Part shown: positions 21,365 through 30,900 of the stretch, piece by piece
Numbering within the stretch: position 1 is the first letter of the stretch
Layout: every line of letters starts with the position of its first letter
Origin: an uncultured Muribaculaceae bacterium
GTDB lineage: Bacteria > Bacteroidota > Bacteroidia > Bacteroidales > Muribaculaceae
Direction: 5' to 3'
NCBI GenBank assembly: GCA_910584525.1
Contig: CAJUAT010000027.1
Coordinates: 1 to 34,135, forward strand
DNA: 34,135 bases
The notes under the pieces: model-generated
The model's input: only the letters and a program-made list of their open reading frames with translations
What the model was told of the DNA's origin: nothing
Databases searched by the model: none
Program-made: the position numbers and the translations under genes

Positions 21365-22765
21365 TTATAAAAAAATACGCTTATGTATCTTCTGATAAAA
21401 GAAGTCGTCGAGCGCACGCGTTGCCGGCACCAACATATCCTGGAGAAGATATTCCTTGATCAAAGGCATCACTTCAAATTCCATACGTCGTTGCAGGTGT
21501 GCCAAGTCATCAGCTGTGAAATATGCCGGTCCCGGCTGTAGATTCAATTCATTATCGTTGGCATAATGCTCGAAGATGGCCGCCATTTCCTCAAACCATT
21601 CACGCCCCGTGGCTATCATATCATCGAAAGGTTCCGGCTTCACTGTGACCCACGCGAACCGCCGACGCAGCGCGAAATCAACTATCGTGATACTTCTGTC
21701 TGCCGTATTCAGTGTGCCTATTACATGCAGATTGGCCGGCATCCTGTTGATAGTAACAGTATCAGTGATTTTCACCGGCTCACCATTGGTACGCGTGCTC
21801 TCGAACAGGTAGAATACCGGCCCAAGAACATTGGCGAGATTCGCTCGGTTGATCTCGTCGATTATCAGTACAACCTTATCCCCAGGATGCCCTTCGGCAT
21901 ATAGTATGGCTTCTGTCAATGTCCCGTTAACCCCCTCATATATCAGATCGCCTCTGTCATTGACCGACGGAACAAGTCCATACACAAAATCTTTGTAGGA
22001 CGTCGAGGCATGAAACTGTATAAAGAATTTCTTGTCGTATTCGTCGGCTATGTCGAGAGCCATATATGTCTTGCCGGTGCCGGGAGCGCCTTGGAGTATC
22101 ACGTATCGGCGCTCTGCAAGAAGTGCTCGGACAATGGCGCCAGTATCCTCTTCCTTCATTACCAGCTGCCGGCCTTCACTTACACTCTTCGATGCCTTTT
22201 CCCTTTTGATCTTATTTCCCGACCATCTCCGATAGAGAGCATACTGTGCTACCCATGACTCTATCAACTTTATGTCGTCGTCTATATTTATATCCACCAC
22301 ACAGCCTACCTCGAGCACCGTCTTGTATTTGTCGACATTTATATTTGGAACATCGATGTCTATGGCAGATTCTATATCGGTAAAGGAGGGCTTGGCAAAG
22401 GAATGGTACTTTTCTTGCCAGGGAAGTAATTTTATAAAAAGACGTCTGAGGCCAGGCTGCAGGGCATCGTCATAATCCTCCTTGAAGCCGTCGGAACCTA
22501 CCCCTATACTCATCAGATAGCGGGAAGGATGACCCTCTTCCGATTCATTTTGCTCGGGAAAGAATACAAGCGAAAAATCAGAATAGGTGCCGCTTGGGGG
22601 CTCGTCTTCCCGTATAAAGGCAAAATATGGCACATTTGATGGCTCCCTCGCATCTAAATTGCGACGTACCACCGCATTGTTGCGTATGCGGTCCATCGGC
22701 TGGCTCTTCATCCCGAGCTCTGCGGCGTATTCTATTACCTTATCGGCAAATTCATTCCTTGTCAT
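21365..22765 (-). CDS. mcrB: McrB-type AAA+ GTPase of a modification-dependent restriction system
   Basis: McrB recognises modified DNA and, with McrC, translocates and cuts it. The 466-residue protein has Walker A GAPGTGKT (226-233), Walker B LIIDEINRAN (D303, E304) and the McrB signature LNTADRS at about 351-357, where the usual methionine is leucine. The N-terminal 200 residues are the variable DNA-reading part; I recognise no named domain there, so the modification it reads is unknown. Its start overlaps the stop of the XRE gene by 14 bases. The gene order XRE, mcrB, mcrC on one strand forms a defence operon. Confidence 0.92.
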   Translation of the reverse strand: MTRNEFADKVIEYAAELGMKSQPMDRIRNNAVVRRNLDAREPSNVPYFAFIREDEPPSGTYSDFSLVFFPEQNESEEGHPSRYLMSIGVGSDGFKEDYDDALQPGLRRLFIKLLPWQEKYHSFAKPSFTDIESAIDIDVPNINVDKYKTVLEVGCVVDINIDDDIKLIESWVAQYALYRRWSGNKIKREKASKSVSEGRQLVMKEEDTGAIVRALLAERRYVILQGAPGTGKTYMALDIADEYDKKFFIQFHASTSYKDFVYGLVPSVNDRGDLIYEGVNGTLTEAILYAEGHPGDKVVLIIDEINRANLANVLGPVFYLFESTRTNGEPVKITDTVTINRMPANLHVIGTLNTADRSITIVDFALRRRFAWVTVKPEPFDDMIATGREWFEEMAAIFEHYANDNELNLQPGPAYFTADDLAHLQRRMEFEVMPLIKEYLLQDMLVPATRALDDFFYQKIHKRIFL

Positions 22766-22982
22766 GGCTGCTTGTCAGTGTATTGAGATCTGTGCCAAGT
22801 GCGTCTGCTATACGTTTGGCGTTAACCAGTGATATTGACCGCTCCGCCCGCTCAACCATCCCTATATACGTGCGATGCAAGGAGGCGCGGTCGGCAAGCT
22901 CTTCCTGACTGATATTCATTTGTTCCCGACTTTTCCTGACATTATCGCCAAATATATGTGCCAGTTGATTGATACGAGGCAT
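22752..22982 (-). CDS. Small XRE regulator resembling restriction controller proteins
   Basis: A 76-residue protein that is almost only an XRE helix-turn-helix (ISQEELADRASLHRTYIGMVER). Size, sequence (SLHRTYIGMVERAERSIS, typical of C proteins) and position directly before a restriction gene fit the controller proteins of restriction-modification systems, which delay nuclease expression in a new host. Association with a McrBC system is less usual. The stop lies inside mcrB. A C-box-like ACTTATAGT is found upstream of its promoter. Confidence 0.8.
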   Translation of the reverse strand: MPRINQLAHIFGDNVRKSREQMNISQEELADRASLHRTYIGMVERAERSISLVNAKRIADALGTDLNTLTSSHDKE

Positions 22983-23001
22983 AAGTAACTCTTTTTATTT
23001 G

Positions 23002-23044
23002 CAAAATAATGGCTTATCCCTCTTATTGTCAACATACTATAAGT
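23002..23044 (-). promoter_or_regulatory. Promoter of the McrBC operon with a C-box-like operator
   Basis: On the minus strand TTG (23032-23030) and TATTTTG (23008-23002) are 21 bases apart. ACTTATAGT (23044-23036), just upstream of the -33, equals the core of the controller-protein box GACTTATAGTC. This is the activator position used by C proteins. The -7 element is one base short of consensus. Confidence 0.55.
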
Positions 23045-23092
23045 AGCATTCCATTAAGAGCATTCGCCCATCGGCCCTTCACGTATACTTTA

Positions 23093-23124
23093 TTTGTAAA
23101 ACTGCTCTCTAATCACTAACTTTG
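23093..23124 (+). promoter_or_regulatory. Promoter of the microprotein and first CHAT gene
   Basis: TTTG (23093-23096) and TAACTTTG (23117-23124) have a 20-base spacer, a full consensus match. It is divergent from the McrBC promoter, with about 50 bases between the two -33 elements. The microprotein start follows 28 bases after the -7 element. Confidence 0.8.
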
Positions 23125-23151
23125 CAGTGAAACGCAATATGCTCTGCAATC

Positions 23152-23298
23152 ATGGACGAATACGAAGACCTCTATTCCTACAACGGCGATCCGATACACG
23201 ACATGTACGTCGACAACGATTATAACATAAACACCGGCGAACTTGACGACTGGTACGACGACAACAGCATTGACGAGAATTCTGACATCGAAATATGA
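23152..23298 (+). CDS. Highly acidic 48-residue microprotein
   Basis: A short frame directly behind a consensus promoter begins MDEYEDLYSYNGDP and ends DENSDIEI. Of 48 residues 17 are Asp or Glu and none is Lys or Arg, with many Tyr, Asn and Asp-Asp pairs. No family is recognised. It has no signal peptide. The next start codon, of the 1520-residue CHAT protein, lies 38 bases downstream without a terminator, so the two probably share a transcript. It could be a DNA-mimic-like inhibitor, a binding partner of the neighbouring proteins, or merely a leader peptide. Being coding is supported by the promoter position and the regular codon use, not by homology. Confidence 0.55.
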   Translation: MDEYEDLYSYNGDPIHDMYVDNDYNINTGELDDWYDDNSIDENSDIEI

Positions 23299-23336
23299 AA
23301 CGATGCCTTTGAGCCTTCTTATCCATACTTCTGACA

Positions 23337-26300
23337 ATGAAACGATTCCTAACATATTTCCGAGCATTGATGATGTCGTTGTCATTATGTCTTCTCTACG
23401 CGGGCGAAGCCTGCGGGCAGGTCACGGCCTTCGATCATCGAGATGAGTGTCGGGAATGGTTTCGCGCCAACTATCCCCGTCCCGACTCTATCGACGATTC
23501 CCGGCTGCTCAAGGAAGCGTGTATGGCTATCGCATATGAGTTCGACCAGGATGAGCCTATACGACTCCTCGCCGCTGTCGGCGAACGAATACCCGCCGTC
23601 AACGATTACCTGCAGCATTTCCTCAACCTCGAGCCGGACACCCTTATGCGGCACCGACGCCATGCTTTAAACGCCATCGCCAACTATGCCGACTCCATAA
23701 TCCCCGGCAGCTACGCCGCCCGGTTTATCCGCCTGCAAGCCCTCGCCGACAACCATAATTACGCCAATCATGACAACCCCGACGGCTGCCAACAGCTAAA
23801 AGATATCGAAGCGCTGATGGCTAACCAGCAAAAAATCGCCGACTCTTCTTCCGACCCGAAGGAAAAAGAACTCCTTCTACTCTCCAGTCTCTGCTTCTTC
23901 CTGCATCGAAACATCCATGAAGGTGCCGACAACCCCAAATATTATCCCGAGCTCTTCGAACTCGAACGGCTCGCACTCAAGACTTTCCCCCTCGATTCCC
24001 AAGATGCCTCGCTCAACCGTATAAGCTGTTACAGTCTCCTCGGCAACGCCATCGCGTCAATATCATATCATGACGAGATTGGTCTCGCCGTCAAACCCGA
24101 AGAAAATCCCTATGTCAACGGCACATATGCCGACTTCCCGCATATCGGCGACAACGTGTATGCCAACATGGTCAGATATGCCGCAGAAGCGGAAGAGACG
24201 GCTCGCTGCATGTATGGCGATTGGCATCCCGTGACCCTTGAAATGCGTGCCTCACATGTCACCGCTCGACAGCTTATCGGCCTGTTCCCGGCCGACGAAC
24301 ATAACGACCTCCTGCGTTATGCCACGCTGACAATGCAGCCCTATTCCCCCGTAGCTTTGCTCCTTAACCATCAGAGCATCATTTCCCGCGTACAGCACCC
24401 CGACGCCAAGCTTCTCAACACCCTGACCGCCACTGCCGAACTGGAAAAATGCATTCTGGGTCCCGAAAACGGCAATTACCTGCACCTCTGGCTTATGTCA
24501 ATCCCTTTGCGTCTCCAGTCAGGATATGATGCTTTCCAGCTGTCGCTCGACATTGATTCTGTATGCCGGGAAGCTTATCCTTCCAATGCAATCAAGCGAA
24601 ACATACTGCTCACTCAGTTATTCCCTTCATTTGATTTCTTTACAAAGTCGAACCTTATGCAGGATGTGTACGACCATTATATCCACAATCATAACGGAAG
24701 TGTGGCGTCGCTGCGGCTTGGAAAAAATCTCTTGAATTATTACTTAAACTCCATACCCAACGACTCCCTCTACAGGGGGGTCGCCCGGAAATATGCCGAC
24801 GACTGCCGAAGCTTCTACGGCCCGGAATCCCCTCATTATTTCAATGCACTGATTGACTCATGGACTAATCCCTTTTCAATGCAATTGGATCAAGGCTTCA
24901 ATGTCAAAGCCGATTCCCTGCTGGCGGTAATGAAGCCCTTACAATTCAACCGCAAATACAATCTTACCCATAAGCTACGACAAGGTAAGGCTCTCTGTTA
25001 CCTCAATGCCGGAGACTCCATCAACGCAATAGCCACATTCAGAAATCTTGTGAACGATTATCCTGATGTACTCATCAACAAAGGTTTACTGGCCAATATG
25101 CTCCTCTTATGTGATATCAACAATCCGGAGGCAAGACGGCTGGCAGTGGAATTTGTCGATTCCGCTTACCTACATCCGGAACAACTTGACTACAACTCTT
25201 GTCTCATGCCTGTGAATCTTGCCATGATGATGAGCGACTCCCTACGTAGCCGAAGGCACATCGACATGCTCTTAGCCAGAGAAGAAAAAAATGTAAACTA
25301 CATCACCGGGCTGCACTCTAACCTTTATTACACCCTCCGCACTTATCTTATTAATCTCCTTAACTCCACAGGGGGATTCGCCGAGGCCGCTTCCGTAAAG
25401 AATCACGACAAGGAGGAGTTTGCCGCTCTTATGAGATATCCCAATTTCCAAGCCCCGCAAGGTTTGATGAATTATATCCAGACTCTTGCAAGCGCCGAAG
25501 GAAACATGGATGACAAAAGCGTCTATGTATACACCTACTGTTCATTCCTGGCCAATCTTATAACTGCCAACAGCACTGAACCCATTTTGCTGAAACGCTA
25601 CATCCTCACTTCTTTAGTTCTGCGCTTTGAGGCTGCAATAGGGTGGTGTAATGCCTCAGTGTCGCAGCGCAACTTCCTGCGTTCTCAGGGGAAAGACACC
25701 GAAGCCGACCAAATGCAGTCGAGACTCGATACACAGTTGGCAGATCTCAAGACTCTCTTTGACCAAGTCAAGGCCACTGAAATTGGTTTGCTCGACAGTC
25801 CGGATGACATGAAAGCTTTCAATAATTTCATTCCGACCATTCATCTCTGCATGATGTCTTACGGTTCCGTAATGCTCCTATGTTCCGACAACGAAGATTC
25901 ACACGAATTTCTTGACTTGATGACTGAGTATGCCGGGAAGATACTCGCTGACAATACGAATCCGGCATTTCGTTCCGGGGCTATTCTGGCTACCATATTA
26001 GCTTATTCATGGGATGACGATGGCCTGTCGTTTGATTATGACACCGAGACCATGGAGAAGCTTCGGCCTCTCTTCGCCGAAGCCGAGAATATCCAGATTC
26101 CTGAACATCTGCCGACAAGCGTAAAACTGAGTTTACTCGGATTCCGGTATCAGGCTTTTATCATGCAGGGTCGCGATAAGGAGGCTGTCGACGTCGGGCG
26201 CGAAGCCTACCGCACTTGGCGCTCGATGGTCGACGGCAATTATGCCCTGATGACCGAGGCCGAACAGAACGCCATGGATGCCTCCTCCGGCTCTTATGCC

Positions 26301-27899
26301 AACATTCCGGCACAGATGCTGGAGCTGTTCCCCGACAAGCTGGCCGGCGAGACTTACGATGCCGTGGTGCACCGCACCGGCTTGCAGCTGCGCTCTCAGC
26401 AGCAGACACGCCGACTTATTGAGCAAAGCAACGACCCCGAACTTATCGCCATGGTTGACTCCCTGCAGGCTCTTCGCCGACAGATTTCTCTTATGGAGGC
26501 CGACAATCTCCAGTCGTTCATGAATCCCGAGTCGAGAACCATGCAGCGCTTCATCGCCGACCGCCTCGAACAGCAGGTGATGGACCGCACCGCCAAGTTG
26601 CGTGCTCAGGCTAACCCCGTCATTACCTGGCAGATGATTCGCGACCGGCTCGCTCCCGGTCAGGCCGCCGTGGAGTTCGTTTTCTCCTCCTCACAGCTTA
26701 TGGCTCTCGTGCTCCGACACAATTCCAAAGCCCCTGAAGCCATTACCCTTTGCGACCACAAACAGCTCACCGACGCATTGCGCAGTCTCAACGCCACAAA
26801 TGCCGCCGCCCTCGTCTCCCGTCTCTTCGCCAGCGACAAGATTGACCTCTACTCCATGCTGTGGCAGCCCATGGAAAATGTCCTCAAAGATGCCGACCGT
26901 GTATATTTCTCGGCTCCCGGCATTCTCTATACCATCCCCTTCAACGCGATAACCACCCCCGATGGCTCGCTGCTCATGGACCGCTACGACCTCCGCCAGC
27001 TCACCTCCACCGCCCGCATCGCCGAAGGTATCGACGAATACGACGGTCCTCTGCCCGACGACATCGCCATGGTTTCCGACATCGTATACAGCAAGCGGCA
27101 GGTCAACAGAAAAGGCTTGCGCCCCGGTCCCGCCCTCATGGCGCGCATGCAGCAGCTTCGCGAGGAGGAGATGGCATCGCTGCTTGCCGACAGGGGTGTC
27201 GACCCCGTAGCCCTCAGCGAAGAGAACGACACAGCTGCATCCCGATACATTGTCACCGACAGCTTCGGTTATCTCTATTACACAGCCTTCGAGGGCGACA
27301 CCATCGCCAACGAGTGCCCCGGCAGCGTCATACGACGCCTCCAGCGTACCGATGCCTCCGAAAAACAGGTCCGCCAGCTATGCCGCGAGACGCCCAAAGT
27401 GCTTCATCTGGCAACACACGGTTTCTACATACCTGCCGACAAGACCGAAAAATTCCCCTATTTCAAGGGTAGCGGCCGCGCCGGCGTGCCCATGGAACGC
27501 TCCGGAGTGGTGCTCGCCTATGGCGAACATGCATGGCAGGCGGCCGACTCTACCCTCTCGGCGGCCGAAAACGGTATCCTCAGCGCCGCCGAAATATCGT
27601 CGATGAACCTCCACGGCACCTCGCTGGTGGCCCTTTCTGCCTGCGAGTCGGCACTCGGCGACTTCAACCTCGAAGGCGTTTTCGGCCTTACTCGCGGTTT
27701 CAAACAGGCAGGAGCTCGCTCTCTGCTCGTGAGCCTTTGGAAGGTCAACGACCTCCCAACCGCCATTTTCATGGCAACTTTCTACCATGAATGGCGTACT
27801 TCACGCAGCAAATACACCGCATACCGCAACGCCCTCCGTCAGACCCGACACCTTTACCCCGCAATCATCTTCTGGGCTCCTTTCATCCTCCTCGACTGA
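23337..27899 (+). CDS. Exported TPR-CHAT protease, 1520 residues
   Basis: CHAT domains are caspase/separase-like cysteine proteases, usually controlled by an attached TPR sensor. A signal peptide is visible (FRALMMSLSLCLLYAGEACG, cleavage near 27). Helical repeats fill about 90-1030, although their TPR signature is weak. A coiled segment at 1010-1085 leads to the CHAT domain at about 1090-1520. The catalytic dyad is present: H1361 in LATHGFY and C1436 in SACESALG. GVFGLTRGFKQAGARSLLVSLWKVND is the expected family end region, here given only by its position around 1443-1468. It should act in the periplasm or on the surface. The gene shares a promoter with the acidic microprotein. The repeat region is more AT-rich than the CHAT part. 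Confidence 0.85.
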   Translation: MKRFLTYFRALMMSLSLCLLYAGEACGQVTAFDHRDECREWFRANYPRPDSIDDSRLLKEACMAIAYEFDQDEPIRLLAAVGERIPAVNDYLQHFLNLEPDTLMRHRRHALNAIANYADSIIPGSYAARFIRLQALADNHNYANHDNPDGCQQLKDIEALMANQQKIADSSSDPKEKELLLLSSLCFFLHRNIHEGADNPKYYPELFELERLALKTFPLDSQDASLNRISCYSLLGNAIASISYHDEIGLAVKPEENPYVNGTYADFPHIGDNVYANMVRYAAEAEETARCMYGDWHPVTLEMRASHVTARQLIGLFPADEHNDLLRYATLTMQPYSPVALLLNHQSIISRVQHPDAKLLNTLTATAELEKCILGPENGNYLHLWLMSIPLRLQSGYDAFQLSLDIDSVCREAYPSNAIKRNILLTQLFPSFDFFTKSNLMQDVYDHYIHNHNGSVASLRLGKNLLNYYLNSIPNDSLYRGVARKYADDCRSFYGPESPHYFNALIDSWTNPFSMQLDQGFNVKADSLLAVMKPLQFNRKYNLTHKLRQGKALCYLNAGDSINAIATFRNLVNDYPDVLINKGLLANMLLLCDINNPEARRLAVEFVDSAYLHPEQLDYNSCLMPVNLAMMMSDSLRSRRHIDMLLAREEKNVNYITGLHSNLYYTLRTYLINLLNSTGGFAEAASVKNHDKEEFAALMRYPNFQAPQGLMNYIQTLASAEGNMDDKSVYVYTYCSFLANLITANSTEPILLKRYILTSLVLRFEAAIGWCNASVSQRNFLRSQGKDTEADQMQSRLDTQLADLKTLFDQVKATEIGLLDSPDDMKAFNNFIPTIHLCMMSYGSVMLLCSDNEDSHEFLDLMTEYAGKILADNTNPAFRSGAILATILAYSWDDDGLSFDYDTETMEKLRPLFAEAENIQIPEHLPTSVKLSLLGFRYQAFIMQGRDKEAVDVGREAYRTWRSMVDGNYALMTEAEQNAMDASSGSYANIPAQMLELFPDKLAGETYDAVVHRTGLQLRSQQQTRRLIEQSNDPELIAMVDSLQALRRQISLMEADNLQSFMNPESRTMQRFIADRLEQQVMDRTAKLRAQANPVITWQMIRDRLAPGQAAVEFVFSSSQLMALVLRHNSKAPEAITLCDHKQLTDALRSLNATNAAALVSRLFASDKIDLYSMLWQPMENVLKDADRVYFSAPGILYTIPFNAITTPDGSLLMDRYDLRQLTSTARIAEGIDEYDGPLPDDIAMVSDIVYSKRQVNRKGLRPGPALMARMQQLREEEMASLLADRGVDPVALSEENDTAASRYIVTDSFGYLYYTAFEGDTIANECPGSVIRRLQRTDASEKQVRQLCRETPKVLHLATHGFYIPADKTEKFPYFKGSGRAGVPMERSGVVLAYGEHAWQAADSTLSAAENGILSAAEISSMNLHGTSLVALSACESALGDFNLEGVFGLTRGFKQAGARSLLVSLWKVNDLPTAIFMATFYHEWRTSRSKYTAYRNALRQTRHLYPAIIFWAPFILLD

Positions 27900-27914
27900 C
27901 TTCTTCAAAATATT

Positions 27915-27946
27915 CTTGCACATCCGGACATTCTTGCCTAAATTTG
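27915..27946 (+). promoter_or_regulatory. Promoter of the second CHAT gene
   Basis: CTTG (27915-27918) and TAAATTTG (27939-27946) have a 20-base spacer. It starts 16 bases after the stop of the first CHAT gene and lies 37 bases before the next start codon, so the second gene can be expressed independently. Confidence 0.7.
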
Positions 27947-27983
27947 CAATGAAGTTGTTCTCAACATAACCTCTATTACACTT

Positions 27984-30900
27984 ATGAGTTATTTACGTCG
28001 ATATTCTTTACGACTGACGCTCTTGGCTATTATTGTTATTGGCGGCATATTGCCAGTTATGGGAGCCGTATCCAACGTCGTGGAAAATGTCGACTCCGCA
28101 GCTACCGAATACTCCGCTGATGATGCTCTGGAGATGCAGACTTTGTCTTCCCGACTCTACAACGAAGGCAATTATGAAGATGCTTTTGCCTTGCAATGCG
28201 ATGCCTATACCATCTATGATGCGCTGTACGGCAAATATCAGGAGGACTGCGCCATCGCCCTCGACAACATGGGCATTATTGCCGAAAAACTTGGTAAAGC
28301 CGACGATGCTGTGAAGTATGTCACTGAAGCTCTGGAAATCGTCGAGAAAGTGCATGGTAAAGAAAACAATCAATACACGGAATATCTGAGCAATCTTTCT
28401 TCCTATTTACTGAACCTGGCAAGATACGATGACGCTATAGCCACATGTTCGGAAGAGCTTCGCATTACCGAGAAATTATACGGCACTGAAAACGAGAATT
28501 ATGTCGGCGTGCTCCATAGACTGGCACTATGCCATTATGGCCGGACAGAATATGCGGTCGCTCTAAATCTGATGAATGACGTCAAGAACATTTTAGACCG
28601 TTTATCCGAAACAAATAACCTCGAATATGCGGTGCTGCTCGCACATCTCGGGTGGTGTCATGACCACCTCGACAATTTTAAGGATGCGATAAAGCTTACC
28701 GAGCAATCAATGACAATCCTCGAAAATCTGTATGACGGCAAACACTCGCAATATGCGTCGAATCTAAACAACCTTTGTCTCTATTATTGCCATCTCGGAG
28801 ATTTTTCCAACGCTTTGGAATACGGTAAGCGGTCGTTGGATTTATATTTGCAAATCGAAGAAGCCAATACTCTATCATACGCTGTTGCCCTCGGCAATGT
28901 GGCAATGGCCCTTGATGCTCTTTCTAATTATAATGAGGCAATTAAATACAATCTTCTGGCAAGACAGTTCTATATAGAGTCAGGCAATACCATTCATCCC
29001 AACTATGCCACTGTCCTTTCTAATTTAGCAGCGAATTATTCCGGATTGGGTGATTATTCAAAGGCTATTGAAATTTCCAGAGAGGCTTTGGTGAATTCGG
29101 AAAAGTTATTGGGCAGACAGCACCCCGAAAATATCACCAGCCTTATAAACATCGCATCTTATTATGCAAAGGCTGGCGACTATCAGTCAGCTATCCAAAT
29201 ATCCAGGGATGCTCTTGATATTGCGAACTCTTCTCATGAGAATCAAAACACTACCTACGCCTTATGTATCAACAACCTGTCGAACTATTATTCCAACATC
29301 GACGATTACCCTCAAGCTATACGACTCGTCTCCGAAGCTCTCGAAATCCAGAAGCGGCTGCTCGGCACTGACCATCCCGACTATCTGACGTCCCTGACGA
29401 ATCTGGCCTCTTATCATCAGGCATTGGGGAATTATCCCGAGGCTCTGCGGATATTCACGGAAGTCATGACCACCACCGGCCGCGTGCTGGGCGAATACCA
29501 TCCCGACTATGCCCGTGCCGTCAATAACATGGCATGTCTGTATTCTGATTACGGCGACTACCCAAATGCTGTAAGCCTTTCCCGGAAAGCTGCCGAAATA
29601 TATAAGAATGTCATCGGCGCCGATCACGACGATTATGCCATAGCTCTCGGAAATCTCTCTTTACACCTATACTATGCCGGGAATATCGACGAAGCCATCA
29701 ATGTCGGCAGAATGTCGCTCGACATCCGCGGGCGTGCACTCGGCACCCGTCACCCCGCCTACGCTGTCGCTCTCGGAAACCTTGCCCTTTTCTCCTATGC
29801 TGCCGGCGATAAAAAACATGCCATTCAACTGACCGAAGAGTCATTGAAAATACGTGAGGATTGCTTCGGCAAACAGTTTTCGGAATGTGTCACCGCTTTA
29901 CAGAACCTCGCTCTATTTGCTCAGGGCAACGGCCAACCCGATGCCGCAGCTCGTTACGCCATAGACGCCAACAACCGACAGTCGGAAATCGTCCGCACAT
30001 CTTTCTCCTCTCTCTCCTCGGCGGAAAGAGCCAACTACTGGAATAAGACAAGCAGCCATTACCACCTCATCAACCGAATCACCGACAGCTATCCCGTGCC
30101 TGCAATGGTGGAGTGCGGTTATGATGCCGTGCTCCTTTCCAAAGGGATTCTTCTCGGCACTGACCGCGATTTCACTTCTCTTATCACCGAAAGCGGCGAC
30201 TCGACAGCGCTCGCTATTTACAACGAGATGCGGCTCACGCGTCTCTGGATCAACAGCCTGCGCGAACAGCCCTCCTCGTCTACAGCCATCAATCTTGACT
30301 CCCTCGCTAATGTGGCCAACAATCTTGAACACCGCCTTATCGACCGATCCAAAATATTCGGCGACTTCACCCGCAACATGGCTATCAACTGGAAAGATAT
30401 TCGCCGTGGCCTCGGCGACTCTGCTGTGGCCGTGGAGTTCGTTGACTTCCCCGACAGCGTCGGCTCAACCATCTATGGCGCTTATGTACTGTCATCGGCC
30501 ATGTCCTCCCCCGCTTTCGTGCACCTCTTCTGCCAATCGGATCTCGACAGCATCCGACCCTCCGAACTATACCGTACCGACAAACTGTCGAAATTATTAT
30601 GGCAGCCACTCGACCGATTTATCCGCGACGCCCGCGTCATCTATTTCTCGCCCGCCGGAAATATCTACAACATTGCCGTAGAGTCGCTTCCAGCATATGA
30701 CGGCGATGGCCTGATGAGCGACCGTCATTCACTATACCGCCTATCCTCAACCCGACAGCTCGCCGCGTCTCATTCCGGTCAGCCCGTCACTAAAGCTGCC
30801 CTTTACGGCGGTATGCAATATGACGTCGACAACGATGTGCTCCGCACCGATGCCGAACGTTATCCCACGGATACTTTCCGTAACTTAGCTGCCGATGATG

